A DNA stretch of 64,000 bases from Pseudonocardia hierapolitana (GTDB taxonomy: Bacteria; Actinomycetota; Actinomycetes; Mycobacteriales; Pseudonocardiaceae). The notes beneath the pieces are model-generated. The model was given only the letters and a program-made list of their open reading frames with translations, was not told where the DNA came from and ran no database searches. Within the stretch, counting starts at the first letter, position 1. The number at the start of each line of letters is the position of its first letter. Shown piece by piece: positions 8,341-17,246 of the stretch. The stretch covers positions 5,456,001-5,520,000 of the forward strand of contig NZ_VIWU01000001.1 of NCBI RefSeq assembly GCF_007994075.1, given 5' to 3'. A program made the translations under genes and the position numbers.

Positions 8341-9674
8341 CCACGGCAGCACGGTCGCGGCGTTCCTTCCTCGGGCTGCTCGGTGCGGCCGGGCTCGTGG
8401 CGGGCTGCGGCTTCCGCTCGCCGGACGCCGAATACGGGCAGCCCGCCGGCACGGTCCCCGCGCAGTACGCCGGCCGCGTCCGGGTGGTGTTCTGGCACTC
8501 CTACAGCGGCCGCAACGGCAAGGTGCTCGGCGAGCTCGTCACGCGGTTCAACGTCTCGCAGGACGACGTGTACGTCGAGGCGCAGTACCAGGGCAGCTAC
8601 GACGACACCGCGCAGAAGGTGGCGGCGTCGCTGATCGCCGGGCAGGTGCCGGACATCGCGATCTTCTCCGACGTCACGTGGGAGCGGTTCTTCCTGGGCG
8701 GCGCGCTGGAGCCGTTCGACGGCTACTTCCGGCCCGGGTTCGACGTGAGCGTGTACGAGCCGAAGCTCTTCACCGAGGGCGTGCTGCAGGGCCGCAGCTG
8801 GTGGATCCCGTTCGCGCGCAGCACCCCGATGCTCTACTACAACCGCGACGCGTTCTCCCGAGCCGGCCTGCCCGACCGGGCGCCGGAGACGTGGAGCGAG
8901 CTGCGCGAGTGGGCGCCCGCGCTGGCCGGCGTGCAGTCGGCTGGGCGGTCGCTGCGCAGCCTGGCGTTCGCCAAGATCGACGGGGACTGGCAGTTCCAGG
9001 GCAACGTCTGGCAGTTCGGCGGCGCCTACTCGAACGGCCTCGACGTCACGATCGACGAGGACGGAGCGGTCGCGGCCGGGGAGTGGCAGCGGCGGCTCAT
9101 CCACGAGGACGGCTACGGCTACATGGCCAGCAGCGCCTCGACCGACTTCGCGGGCGGGCTCACCGCGATGCTGCAGGACAGCACCGGTGGCCTGCGCACC
9201 ATCATGGAGAAGGCGTCCTTCTCGGTGGGAGCGGGATTCGTGCCGTCGGAGGTGGCGGCCGGCATCGCGACCGGTGGCGGCGGGATCGGAATGATGCGCA
9301 ACGCCACCGCGGAGCGCAAGCAGGCCGCGGCGGTGTTCCTCGCCCACCTCGCCCGGCCGGAGATCGCGGCGCACTGGACGATCGAGACCGGCTACCTGCC
9401 CGTCGTCACCGCCGCGCAACGGGAGCAGGCGCTCGTCGACCTGATCGCGAAGGAGCCCAACTACGGCGTGGCGATCCGGCAGCTGCCCCGGGCCCGCCAG
9501 CAGGACGCGATCCGGCTCTACGGCCGCAACGCGAACGTGGCCATCTACACCGGGCTGCAGCAGATCTACGCCGACAACGCCGCCCCGAGGGACGTCTTCC
9601 GGTCCGTGGCGCGCCGGCTCGAGTCGATCGCCGGCGAGGTGCGGCGCCAGTACGAGGAGAAGGTGCACCCGTGA
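8337..9674 (+). CDS. Extracellular solute-binding lipoprotein (CUT1 family)
   Basis: 445 residues. The N-terminus has a twin-arginine motif (RSRRSFLG, 7-14) and a lipobox ending at Cys24 (LVAGC), so it should be exported by Tat and anchored by a lipid outside the membrane. The mature part is a family-1 solute-binding protein (VRVVFWHSYSG, DIAIFSDVTWERFF, PFARSTPMLYYNRDAF). UgpB-like proteins have this pattern. It overlaps the upstream permease by 4 bp (ATGA) and captures the substrate for the two permeases. Confidence 0.88.
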   Translation: MTTAARSRRSFLGLLGAAGLVAGCGFRSPDAEYGQPAGTVPAQYAGRVRVVFWHSYSGRNGKVLGELVTRFNVSQDDVYVEAQYQGSYDDTAQKVAASLIAGQVPDIAIFSDVTWERFFLGGALEPFDGYFRPGFDVSVYEPKLFTEGVLQGRSWWIPFARSTPMLYYNRDAFSRAGLPDRAPETWSELREWAPALAGVQSAGRSLRSLAFAKIDGDWQFQGNVWQFGGAYSNGLDVTIDEDGAVAAGEWQRRLIHEDGYGYMASSASTDFAGGLTAMLQDSTGGLRTIMEKASFSVGAGFVPSEVAAGIATGGGGIGMMRNATAERKQAAAVFLAHLARPEIAAHWTIETGYLPVVTAAQREQALVDLIAKEPNYGVAIRQLPRARQQDAIRLYGRNANVAIYTGLQQIYADNAAPRDVFRSVARRLESIAGEVRRQYEEKVHP

Positions 9675-10357
9675 TCGTCACCGGCCACCGGGGAGCGATG
9701 GGCAGCGAGCCGGAGAACACCCTTCGGTCGTTCCGCAGGGCCGTGCGGGAGGGCTGCGACGAGATCGAGCTCGACCTGCGCGTCACCGCAGACGGACGGC
9801 TCGTCGTGCTGCACGACGCCACGGTCGACCGCACGACCGACGGCACGGGCGCCGTCGCGGAGCTGACGTTCGACGAGGTCCGCGCGCTCGACGCGGGGCT
9901 CGGCGAGCAGATCCCGACCTGGGCCGAGACCGTCGCGGCCGTGGACGTCCGGTTCCAGGCCGAGATCAAGGCCGCCGACGCCGTGCCGCTGCTGGCCGAG
10001 TCGCTGCGGGCAGACCCCGAACTGGCGCTCCGCACCCTCGTCACGTCGTCGCACGAGGAGGTCCTGCTGGCCGTCCGGCGGGAGCTGCCCTACGTCGAGA
10101 CCGGGCTGATCCTCGGCCGCACACCGGCCTACGCCGAGATCGTCGCCCGTATCACGGCCGCCGACGCAGGCACGGCGCTCTGCGGCATCGCCGGGCTCAC
10201 CGCCGAGGTGGTGGCCGACCTGCACGACCGCGGGTTCGACGTGACGGCGTGGCCGGTGCCGGACGAGCGGGTCCTCGCGACGGCGGTGGAGCTGGCGGTC
10301 GACGGTTTCACGACCGACCACCCCGACCGCCTCTGCGGCCCGGCCCGCGCGAGCTGA
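9671..10357 (+). CDS. Glycerophosphodiester phosphodiesterase
   Basis: 228 residues from GTG 9671, overlapping the binding-protein gene by 4 bp. Catalytic and metal residues are visible: HRG at 6-8, E33/D35 in EIELDLR, and H48 in VVLHDATVDRTTDGTG. The enzyme hydrolyses glycerophosphodiesters to glycerol 3-phosphate and an alcohol. There is no signal peptide, so it acts in the cytoplasm on imported substrate. Its place at the end of a ugp-like ABC operon supports glycerophosphodiester uptake, as with ugpQ. Confidence 0.88.
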   Translation: MIVTGHRGAMGSEPENTLRSFRRAVREGCDEIELDLRVTADGRLVVLHDATVDRTTDGTGAVAELTFDEVRALDAGLGEQIPTWAETVAAVDVRFQAEIKAADAVPLLAESLRADPELALRTLVTSSHEEVLLAVRRELPYVETGLILGRTPAYAEIVARITAADAGTALCGIAGLTAEVVADLHDRGFDVTAWPVPDERVLATAVELAVDGFTTDHPDRLCGPARAS

Positions 10358-10362
10358 TCAGC
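10353..10362. terminator. Abutting convergent stop codons in a palindrome
   Basis: GCTGATCAGC: the stop TGA of the diesterase gene (10355-10357) is followed with no spacer by the reverse stop TCA of the isochorismatase-family gene (10358-10360). No separate terminator is visible, so transcripts probably overlap. Confidence 0.3.
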
Positions 10363-10969
10363 CGCCGAGATGCGTCAGCGCCTCGGGGAGGTCGACCACG
10401 TCCGCGTACTTCGCATCCAGATCCGTGAGGTTGTTGTCGTGCAGCTGCGGTGACCGGTCCGCGCACGCCTGGCGCACGACCTGCGGGCGGAAGCCGTGGT
10501 TCAGCGCGTCCATCGCCGTCGCGCGCACGCAGCCGGAGGTCGAGACGCCGGTGACGACCAGCGTGTCCACGCCCTGTGCGTACAGGGTGGCGGCGAGCGA
10601 CGTGCCGAAGAACGCCGAGGCGTACTGCTTGACCACCACCGGCTCGCCCGAGGCCGGCTTCAACGCGAGCTCCCCCCAGCCGCCGTCGGCGTCCTCGGCG
10701 AAGGCCGCGAGCGCGGGCACCTTGTGCACGAAGAGGCCGCCGTCGGCGAGGCCGCGGGAGTAACGCACCACGGTCCAGACGACCGGGTGCCCCGCGGCAC
10801 GCGCCGCGTCCACCAGTTGCGCCGTCGCGGCGACGGCCGGTCCGGGTTCGGGAAGGGCGAACGGCCCGTCCGGCTCGGTGTAGGCGCGGACGAGGTCCAC
10901 GACCACGACCGCTGGCCGGACGCCCCACCCGACGCGTCCGGAGAACGCGCTGCCGTGCGGCCCGGTCAT
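10358..10969 (-). CDS. Isochorismatase-family amidohydrolase, N-carbamoylsarcosine amidase-like
   Basis: 203 residues from ATG 10969. The Asp-Lys-Cys triad of the superfamily is present: D25 (VVVVDLVRAYT), K114 (VVVKQYASAFFGT) and C147 (GVSTSGCVRATAMDALNHGF). The sequence around the cysteine and the AKYADV region resemble N-carbamoylsarcosine amidase, which splits N-carbamoylsarcosine into sarcosine, CO2 and ammonia. It is the last gene of the minus-strand hyuA-hyuB group (79 bp after hyuB), which supports action on an N-carbamoyl amino acid. Ureidoacrylate or nicotinamide hydrolysis are alternatives. Confidence 0.78.
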   Translation of the reverse strand: MTGPHGSAFSGRVGWGVRPAVVVVDLVRAYTEPDGPFALPEPGPAVAATAQLVDAARAAGHPVVWTVVRYSRGLADGGLFVHKVPALAAFAEDADGGWGELALKPASGEPVVVKQYASAFFGTSLAATLYAQGVDTLVVTGVSTSGCVRATAMDALNHGFRPQVVRQACADRSPQLHDNNLTDLDAKYADVVDLPEALTHLGG

Positions 10970-11048
10970 GGCAGGTACCTCCCGTCCGCGCGCAGCTCGT
11001 GGCCATCGCACAGCCCGGGGACCCTGCGAGGACCGCAACCGGCGCGCG

Positions 11049-12911
11049 TCACGCGTCCGTCCAGACCGGGCGCTTCGGGGCGGGCAGGCCGGTCTCCTCC
11101 TGGCACCTCTCCAGGATCTCCTCGAGCGGCGGGCCCATGTCGAACACGGGCAGCTCCGCGGGCCGGGCCGCGCGCATCTCGGCGCGCAGCGTCTCCGTCG
11201 CCGCGGGATCGCCGAGGACCACGCCGTACCGGCGCGCGCCCTCGACCGTGACGAGCCCGCGCCGGACCTCCAGCTCGACGAGGGCGGGGTCGCGCTCGAG
11301 GGGATCGCCCCACCCGCCGCCGCCCCAGGTGACGAAGTGCAGCACGTCGCCGGGGGAGACCGGGACGTCGTGGCACTTGCTGGGCAGCACCTGGCGGGTG
11401 CCGTCCGCCCGCTCGATCCACTTCCGGCCGCGGGCGCCCGGGTGCCCGCCGTTCACGCCCCAGGGGTAGGTGAGCCAGCGGTCGTCGTGGATCGCGATCG
11501 TGCCCGGCTCCTCGAACACGTACGCGACGTCGACGCCGTTGCCGCCGCGGTGCAGCCCCGCGCCGCCGGTGTCGGCCACCGTCTCCCACTTCTCGATCCG
11601 CAGCGGGTAGTAGGACTCCAGGTACTCGCACGGGATGTTGACGAAGCTGGGCCACAGCGAGTGACCGTCCGGACCGTCGCCGAGCGGGCGGCCGGGGATG
11701 CCGCCGAAGCCGATCGAGTAGAGCTGGAACCACTCGCCCTTCCGCTCGCCGGACGAGTAGTGCCCCGAGTACATGAAGTGCGGCGACGAGGAGAAGCCCG
11801 CCGCGTTGAGCAACGCCGGGTTGGTCTGCCCGAGCAGCCCGCCGAACAGGTCGAACACCCGCCCGACGCCGTGGTTGCGCCCGTTCAGCGACGCGGGGTG
11901 CTTCGGCTTCCAGTACGAGCCGTCCGGGATCGTGACGTCGATCAGCGGGTAGAACCCGTCGTTCCACAGGATCTGCGGGTCGGCGACGGTGATCATGTAG
12001 ATCCCGAAGAACATCCGGGTGAGGTTCTCGTTGATGTAGTAGTTGATCGGGCCCGCAGCCTGGGGGCTCGACCCGGTGAAGTCGATGTGGACCTTGTCGC
12101 CGGTGCGGGTGAGCGACATCTTCAGCTCGTACGGGCCGTTGCCGACGCCGTCGTCGCAGATGTAGTCGGTGAAGCTGAGCGTGCGGCCCTCCTCGAAGAC
12201 CGTGTGCAGCAGCACCTTCATCGCGTCGTGGTTGCGCTGCAGCAGGGCGTCGAGTGCCGACAGGTACGTCGCGGTGCCGAATCGCTCGCACATCTCCACC
12301 ACCCGCCTGCCCGCCGTGCGGCACGCGGCGACCAGCCCGTTCAGGTCGGCGCGGTTCCAGTCGGGCATCCGGACCTGGTTGAGGATGATCTTGAGGGCGT
12401 CCTCGTTGAGCACGCCCCTCGCGTAGAGCTTGAAGGGGGGGATCACCACGCCCTCCTCGTAGATCGTGCGCGCGTCGGTGGGCATCGAGCAGGGCGTCTT
12501 GCCGCCGACGTCGGACATGTGCCCGAACATCGACGCCCAGCCGACCACCCGGCCCCCGTGGTAGATCGGCATCACGAGCAGCCAGTCGTTGGCGTGGCTG
12601 ATCGCGGCGCCGCACGCGTACGGGTCCGACGTCAGCAGGACGTCGCCCTCTTCGATCGAGCCCTCGAACCCGTCGAGGAAGTCGGGCACCGACAGCCCGA
12701 ACTGGCCGACGACCATCTTCCCGCTCGGGTCGCCGATCAGCGGGAACTCGTCGTGCTGCTCCCGGATGCCGGGCGAGAGCGCGGTGCGGAACAGCACCTC
12801 GTCCATCTCGTAGCGGGCGTTGCGCAGCCCGTTCTCGATGAGGTCGAGCGTCACCGGGTCGACCTCGACGGGCTCCACCTCGCCGGTGGCGGTCTCGACG
12901 ATGCGGGCCAT
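11049..12911 (-). CDS. hyuB: Hydantoinase B / oxoprolinase family subunit
   Basis: 620 residues. Recognisable family stretches are VDPVTLDLIENGLRNARYEMDEVLFRTALSPGIREQ at the N-terminus, DVLLTSDPYACGAAISHANDW, and the glycine-rich GGAGLHRGGNGVDVAYVFEEPG near residue 480. With HyuA it forms an ATP-dependent cyclic-amide hydrolase; the family also holds 5-oxoprolinase and ketone carboxylases. Start ATG 12911 overlaps the stop of hyuA by one base (TGATG), so the two subunits are translationally coupled. Confidence 0.88.
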   Translation of the reverse strand: MARIVETATGEVEPVEVDPVTLDLIENGLRNARYEMDEVLFRTALSPGIREQHDEFPLIGDPSGKMVVGQFGLSVPDFLDGFEGSIEEGDVLLTSDPYACGAAISHANDWLLVMPIYHGGRVVGWASMFGHMSDVGGKTPCSMPTDARTIYEEGVVIPPFKLYARGVLNEDALKIILNQVRMPDWNRADLNGLVAACRTAGRRVVEMCERFGTATYLSALDALLQRNHDAMKVLLHTVFEEGRTLSFTDYICDDGVGNGPYELKMSLTRTGDKVHIDFTGSSPQAAGPINYYINENLTRMFFGIYMITVADPQILWNDGFYPLIDVTIPDGSYWKPKHPASLNGRNHGVGRVFDLFGGLLGQTNPALLNAAGFSSSPHFMYSGHYSSGERKGEWFQLYSIGFGGIPGRPLGDGPDGHSLWPSFVNIPCEYLESYYPLRIEKWETVADTGGAGLHRGGNGVDVAYVFEEPGTIAIHDDRWLTYPWGVNGGHPGARGRKWIERADGTRQVLPSKCHDVPVSPGDVLHFVTWGGGGWGDPLERDPALVELEVRRGLVTVEGARRYGVVLGDPAATETLRAEMRAARPAELPVFDMGPPLEEILERCQEETGLPAPKRPVWTDA

Positions 12912-14956
12912 CAGCCCTCCTCAGGACGGATCAGCAGGCTGCCGGACGGATGCACCGTGGCCGCGTGGCCGGGCAGCACGAGGGTGGTCGAGTCCATCTC
13001 GGTGACGATCGCGGGGCCGGCGACGACGTCGCCCGCGCGCAGCTTCGTGCGGTCGTAGACGCGCGCGTCCACCCACTCCCGGGACACGTGCACGGGGTGG
13101 GTGTCGACGAGCGCCGCGGCCGGGTCACCGTCGCCCTCCGGCAGGTGGGTGGCGGCCACCTGGGGGCGCGGCCCGGACACCGTCGCCCGCGCGTTGACCA
13201 GCTCGTGGTCGGCGGTGAGCAGGAACGAGAAGAGGCGTTCGTGCTCGGCGTCGAACGCCGCCGCCAACGTGGCCAGCGCGTCCCCGTCGAGGTCGGTGAC
13301 GTCGACCGGGATCTCGAAGCCCTGGCCGTGGTAGCGCACGTCGACCTGGTAGGCGGTGGTCTGGTCGGCCTCCGGGACGCCCTGCGCGGCCAGCCGGGCC
13401 CCTGCCTCGGCCGCCAGCTCGCGCAGGATCGCCGCGAGGTCCGTCGGGGTGAGGTCGGCGAAGCGGCGCAGCACGGTGCGGGCCGACTCGCTGCGCGCCG
13501 ACGTGGTGGCGTCGCCGAGCGCGCAGAGCACCCCCGGCGAGGGCGGCACGATCACCGGCCACGCGCCCGTCAGCTTCCCGAGCGCGTTCGCGTGCAGGGG
13601 ACCGGCGCCGCCGAAGGCGACGAGCGCGAAGTCGCGCGGGTCGAACCCCTGCTGCACCGACACCAGCCGCAGGCCGCCGAGCATGTTCTCGTTGACGATG
13701 TCGACGATCCCCGCCGCGGCCGCCTCCGGGGTGGGCAGCCCCATCGCCTCGGCGACCTTGCCCACCGCGGCCCGCGCGGCGTCGACGTCGAGGGTGATCT
13801 CGCCGCCGGCCAGCGTCGGGGGCAGGTAGCCGAGCACGACGTTCGCGTCCGTGACCGTCGGCTCGGTGCCGCCCTTGCCGTACGCGGTGGGGCCCGGGTC
13901 GGCGCCCGCGGACTGCGGGCCGACCCGCAGCGCCTTCGTCAGCTGCGGCACGTGCGCGATCGAACCGCCGCCCGCACCGACGGTGCGCACGTCGACGCTG
14001 GAGGCGCGCACGGTCAGGTCGCCGACCTTCGTCTCGCGCCCGATCCGCGGCGTGAGGCCCTGCACGAGGGCGACGTCGGTGGAGGTGCCGCCCATGTCGA
14101 ACGTGATCAGGTCGGGGATCCCGCACTGCTCGGCGATCCACACCGCGCCGGTGACGCCGCCCGCCGGGCCGGACAGCAGCATCGTCACGGGCGCGCCGAC
14201 CGCGGCGTCCGCCGAGGACAGCCCGCCGTCGCTGCGCAGGATCGCCAGCTCGCCGGCGACGCCGCCGTCGGCGAGCTTCCCGGCGAGCGTCTCGACGTAG
14301 CGCTTCACCTGCGGCTGCACGTACCCGTTCGCGACCGTCGTGACGGTGCGCTCGTACTCGCGCAGCTCGGGCAGCACGTCGGAGGAGAGCGACACCGGCA
14401 CCCCCGGCAGCACCTCGGCCGCGATCTCGGCGATCCGGCGCTCGTGGGCGGGATCGGCGAACGAGTTGATCAACGAGACGGCGAGCGCGTCGATCCCGGT
14501 GAGCGTCGCGAGCCGGGCGCGGACGTCCGCCTCGTCGAGCGGGCGGATCACCCGCCCGTTCGAGGCGATGCGCTCGTCGACCTCGACCGTGTTCTCCAGC
14601 GCCGCGAGGGGTTCCGGCTTCGGCCAGATGATCCACCCGGCCAGCCCGCCGGGGACGAAAGAGCGGGCGATCTGCAGGACCTGCCGGAAGCCCCTGGTGG
14701 TGACGAGCCCGACGGTGGCGCCCTTGCCCTCGAGGATCGCGTTGGTGGCGACCGTCGTGCCGTGCAGCACCTGCGCCACGTCCGAGAGCTCGATGCCTGC
14801 CTCGGCGCACACCTTGCCGATCCCGGTGAGGACGCCGACGGACTGGTCGGCGGGAGTGGAAGCGGTCTTCGCCCGCCAGGTGGCGCCGGTGGCCTCCTGG
14901 ACCAGCAGCACGTCCGTGAACGTGCCTCCGACGTCGACACCGAGCCGGTAACTCAT
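12911..14956 (-). CDS. hyuA: Hydantoinase A / oxoprolinase family subunit (ATP-binding)
   Basis: 681 residues from ATG 14956. The N-terminal phosphate loop of the ASKHA fold, DVGGTFTDVLLV, begins at residue 8, and the second one, TFDMGGTSTDVAL, lies near the middle. The sequence VLHGTTVATNAILEGKGATVGLVTTRGF is characteristic. The subunit drives ring opening with ATP, for example of N-methylhydantoin to N-carbamoylsarcosine. It overlaps the GntR gene by 4 bp and hyuB by 1 bp, making one operon. Confidence 0.88.
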   Translation of the reverse strand: MSYRLGVDVGGTFTDVLLVQEATGATWRAKTASTPADQSVGVLTGIGKVCAEAGIELSDVAQVLHGTTVATNAILEGKGATVGLVTTRGFRQVLQIARSFVPGGLAGWIIWPKPEPLAALENTVEVDERIASNGRVIRPLDEADVRARLATLTGIDALAVSLINSFADPAHERRIAEIAAEVLPGVPVSLSSDVLPELREYERTVTTVANGYVQPQVKRYVETLAGKLADGGVAGELAILRSDGGLSSADAAVGAPVTMLLSGPAGGVTGAVWIAEQCGIPDLITFDMGGTSTDVALVQGLTPRIGRETKVGDLTVRASSVDVRTVGAGGGSIAHVPQLTKALRVGPQSAGADPGPTAYGKGGTEPTVTDANVVLGYLPPTLAGGEITLDVDAARAAVGKVAEAMGLPTPEAAAAGIVDIVNENMLGGLRLVSVQQGFDPRDFALVAFGGAGPLHANALGKLTGAWPVIVPPSPGVLCALGDATTSARSESARTVLRRFADLTPTDLAAILRELAAEAGARLAAQGVPEADQTTAYQVDVRYHGQGFEIPVDVTDLDGDALATLAAAFDAEHERLFSFLLTADHELVNARATVSGPRPQVAATHLPEGDGDPAAALVDTHPVHVSREWVDARVYDRTKLRAGDVVAGPAIVTEMDSTTLVLPGHAATVHPSGSLLIRPEEG

Positions 14957-15618
14957 GTCGCCTCCTGCTCGCGGGCGGCCCGCAGCATCACGGCGCGGGC
15001 GTTGTGGATGTGGGCGGTCATGACGGCCTGCGCCCAGATCGGGTCCCCGGCCCGGACCGCGGCGACGATCTCGACGTGGTGGGCCAGGCTGCGGCGCAGC
15101 GAGGCCTCGTCGTAGGCGTGGAAGTTGCGCAGCTGGATCGGGGCGTGGATGGCCCCGGCCAGGGCCGTGGCGAGCGCGGGCTGGCCGGCCATCACGACCA
15201 GGCGCCCGTGGAACTGGCGGTTGAGCGGGACGAGGGCGTCCAGGTCCTGGTCCGCGCCCGGCAGGCCGACGGCGAGCATCTGCGCCGCGAGCTCGTCGAG
15301 AACGGCGACGTCGTCGGGCCGGGCGCGCGGGACGGCGTACCCGGTGAGCCGTGGTTCCAGGGCGGAGCGCAGGTCGAACACGCCCTCCAGCTCGGCGACG
15401 CTCCAGCTCGCGACGCGGGCCCCGCGGTTGGGCACGAGCTCGACCAGCCCTTCGGCGGCGAGCCGCGTGAGCGCCTCCCGGACGGGCGTGCGGCTCACCC
15501 CCAGCCGCTCGGCGAGCTCGACCTCGCCGAGGCGGGCACCCGCCGCGAACTGTCCGTGCAGGATCAGCTCCCGCAGCGCGGCCAGCGCGCGCTCGGTGGA
15601 GGTCACCGTTCGTGTCAC
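14953..15618 (-). CDS. GntR-family regulator, FadR (FCD) subfamily
   Basis: 221 residues. The winged helix spans about 10-75 (LRELILHGQFAAGARLGEVELAERLGVSRTPVREALTRLAAEGLVE), followed by an all-helical FCD ligand domain with the metal-binding residues D and H (LNRQFHGRLV, LAHHVEIVAAVRAGD, MTAHIHNA). It is the first gene of the hyuA operon and divergent from the lyase at 15722, so it probably controls both in response to a carboxylic acid. Confidence 0.87.
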   Translation of the reverse strand: MTRTVTSTERALAALRELILHGQFAAGARLGEVELAERLGVSRTPVREALTRLAAEGLVELVPNRGARVASWSVAELEGVFDLRSALEPRLTGYAVPRARPDDVAVLDELAAQMLAVGLPGADQDLDALVPLNRQFHGRLVVMAGQPALATALAGAIHAPIQLRNFHAYDEASLRRSLAHHVEIVAAVRAGDPIWAQAVMTAHIHNARAVMLRAAREQEAT

Positions 15619-15636
15619 ACGTCACTCCGCTCCACA

Positions 15637-15650
15637 GATTGTGTGCAATC
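15637..15650. promoter_or_regulatory. Putative GntR operator
   Basis: GATTG-TGTG-CAATC, a perfect inverted repeat, lies 19 bp upstream of the GntR start codon in the 103-bp divergent region shared with the lyase gene. FCD regulators bind short palindromes of this kind; that this is the site is inferred. Confidence 0.5.
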
Positions 15651-15721
15651 TAGGACCGGAGGTTCCGCTGGGCAACGGTTCTGCCGTAACTTCGCTGTGA
15701 ATGCATACAAAGGGGGATCAC

Positions 15722-16615
15722 GTGGGTGATCTGCTGCGGTCCGGCCCTGCGCCCCGTGCCCGGCTGCGGGAACTGCTCGCCGCGCCGGACCCGGTGGTGG
15801 CGCCGGGCGCCTACGACGCGCTCTCGGCGCGCCTCGTCGAGCAGGCCGGCTTCGACGTGGTCTACATGACCGGGTTCGGCACCACGGCCTCGCTGCTCGG
15901 CCGGCCGGACGTCGGGCTGCTCGGCGGCGCCGAGATGGTCGACAACGCGCGGCGGATCGTCGCCGCCGTCGACGTCCCCGTGATCGCCGATGCCGACACC
16001 GGCTACGGCAATGCGATCAACGTCGTGCGCACCGTGCAGTCCTACGAGCAGGCCGGCGTGGCGGGCGTGCACCTCGAGGACCAGGTGATGCCGAAGAAGT
16101 GCGGGCACATGAGCGGCAAGGCCGTGATCGGCACCGACGAGATGGCCGGCAAGATCCGCGCCGCCGTCGCGGCCCGCCGGGACCCCGACTTCCTGGTGAT
16201 CGCCCGCACCGACGCCGCCGCCGTCGAGGGGCTCGACGCCGCGCTGGAGCGCGCCCGCGCCTACGCCGACGCCGGTGCCGACCTGCTCTTCGTCGAAGCC
16301 CCCACCAGCGAGGACGACATCGCCCGCGTCGCGCGGGAGCTCGCAGGAGTCGCCCCGCTGGTGTTCAACTGGGCCGAGGGCGGGCGCACGCCCCCGCTGC
16401 CGCTGGACCGGATCGCCGAGCTCGGTTTCTCGCTGGTCCTGTTCCCCATCGGCACGCTGCTCGCCGCCACGACCGGTATCCGGGCCCTGCTCGCGGCCCT
16501 CAGGGCCGACGGCACCCCCGCCGGCGCGCTGCCGGGCGTGCCGTCGTTCGACGAGTTCACCGACCTGATCGGCCTGCCCGAGATCCGGTCGCTGGAGGAG
16601 CGGTTCGGCGCGTGA
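15722..16615 (+). CDS. Isocitrate lyase / PEP mutase superfamily enzyme (methylisocitrate lyase- or oxaloacetate decarboxylase-like)
   Basis: 297 residues from GTG 15722, chosen because AAAGGGGGA lies 6 bp upstream (an ATG at 15701 has no site). Magnesium-binding DADTGYGN is at 90-97, EDQ at 119-121 and the mobile catalytic loop KKCGH at 125-129 with Cys127. The cysteine loop points to a C-C lyase that splits a 2-substituted malate or isocitrate into pyruvate or glyoxylate plus another acid. Divergence from the GntR/hyuAB operon suggests joint control. Confidence 0.85.
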   Translation: MGDLLRSGPAPRARLRELLAAPDPVVAPGAYDALSARLVEQAGFDVVYMTGFGTTASLLGRPDVGLLGGAEMVDNARRIVAAVDVPVIADADTGYGNAINVVRTVQSYEQAGVAGVHLEDQVMPKKCGHMSGKAVIGTDEMAGKIRAAVAARRDPDFLVIARTDAAAVEGLDAALERARAYADAGADLLFVEAPTSEDDIARVARELAGVAPLVFNWAEGGRTPPLPLDRIAELGFSLVLFPIGTLLAATTGIRALLAALRADGTPAGALPGVPSFDEFTDLIGLPEIRSLEERFGA

Positions 16616-16617
16616 GG

Positions 16618-17010
16618 TCAGACCGCAGGCACGACCGAGACGTCGTAGCGCGTGATGTGCGGGTCGGCGGTCACCAGCGGGATGTCCTCGAGCTGCGACT
16701 GGGCCACGATGAGGCGGTCGAACGGGTCGTCGTGGTGTCGAGGGAGGGTGGCGACGTGCAGCGCGTGGGCGTGCGTGACGGGGAGACCGTCGACGCTGTC
16801 GTGCCGCATGCGTGAGGGGACGTACGTCTTCGGTGGTTCGGGAAGCGGCAGCTTGCCCAGCGCGTGTTTGATCGCGATCTCCCACGAGCTCGCCGCGGAC
16901 AGCAGCAGCTGCGCGGCGCCGTCGGCCAGCCGGTCTCGGACGTCCTCCGACACACGCTCGGGCTGTGTCTGGAGCCAGAGCCAGACGTGCGTATCGAGGA
17001 GGTACCTCAC
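16618..17010 (-). CDS. PIN-domain toxin, VapC family
   Basis: 130 residues. Acidic residues of the PIN ribonuclease site are in place: D6 (MRYLLDTHVWLW), E44 (SSWEIAIK), D98 (DPFDRLIVAQ) and D116 (LVTAD). VapC toxins cleave tRNA or rRNA unless held by the antitoxin. It overlaps the antitoxin gene by 4 bp (ATGA). The stop is two bases from the convergent lyase stop. Confidence 0.87.
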   Translation of the reverse strand: MRYLLDTHVWLWLQTQPERVSEDVRDRLADGAAQLLLSAASSWEIAIKHALGKLPLPEPPKTYVPSRMRHDSVDGLPVTHAHALHVATLPRHHDDPFDRLIVAQSQLEDIPLVTADPHITRYDVSVVPAV

Positions 17011-17237
17011 CCCTCGAACGCCCTCTGCACCTCGTCCGGCAGCGGGTCGTCGAAGTCTTCGGGAACCTCGAACAGGCCGCGGTCGGCGCCGAACGTGCGG
17101 CGAGCCCGCCGTTGCACCGGTACGAGCCGGGCGACCGGCTCCCCGCTGCGAGTGATCACGACCTCCTCGCCTTCCGCGACTCGGCGCAGGAGGTCGGACA
17201 GCGTCGTCTTGGCCTCGTGGACCCCGACCTCGACCAT
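17007..17237 (-). CDS. Antitoxin, Phd/YefM family
   Basis: 76 residues. The N-terminal Phd fold is clear (VEVGVHEAKTTLSDLLRRVAEGEEVVITRSGEPVARLVP); the C-terminal part FEVPEDFDDPLPDEVQRAFEG should wrap and inhibit the toxin. It precedes and overlaps the PIN toxin gene. Two copies of an AT-rich octamer 10 bp upstream of the start are the likely autoregulatory site. Confidence 0.87.
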   Translation of the reverse strand: MVEVGVHEAKTTLSDLLRRVAEGEEVVITRSGEPVARLVPVQRRARRTFGADRGLFEVPEDFDDPLPDEVQRAFEG

Positions 17238-17246
17238 GGCCCCAGC

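Noticed and set aside
16613..16620. TGA-GG-TCA symmetry between the lyase and PIN toxin genes as a terminator
   Set aside because: The symmetry does not extend past the stop codons, so it is what any two close convergent TGA stops produce.
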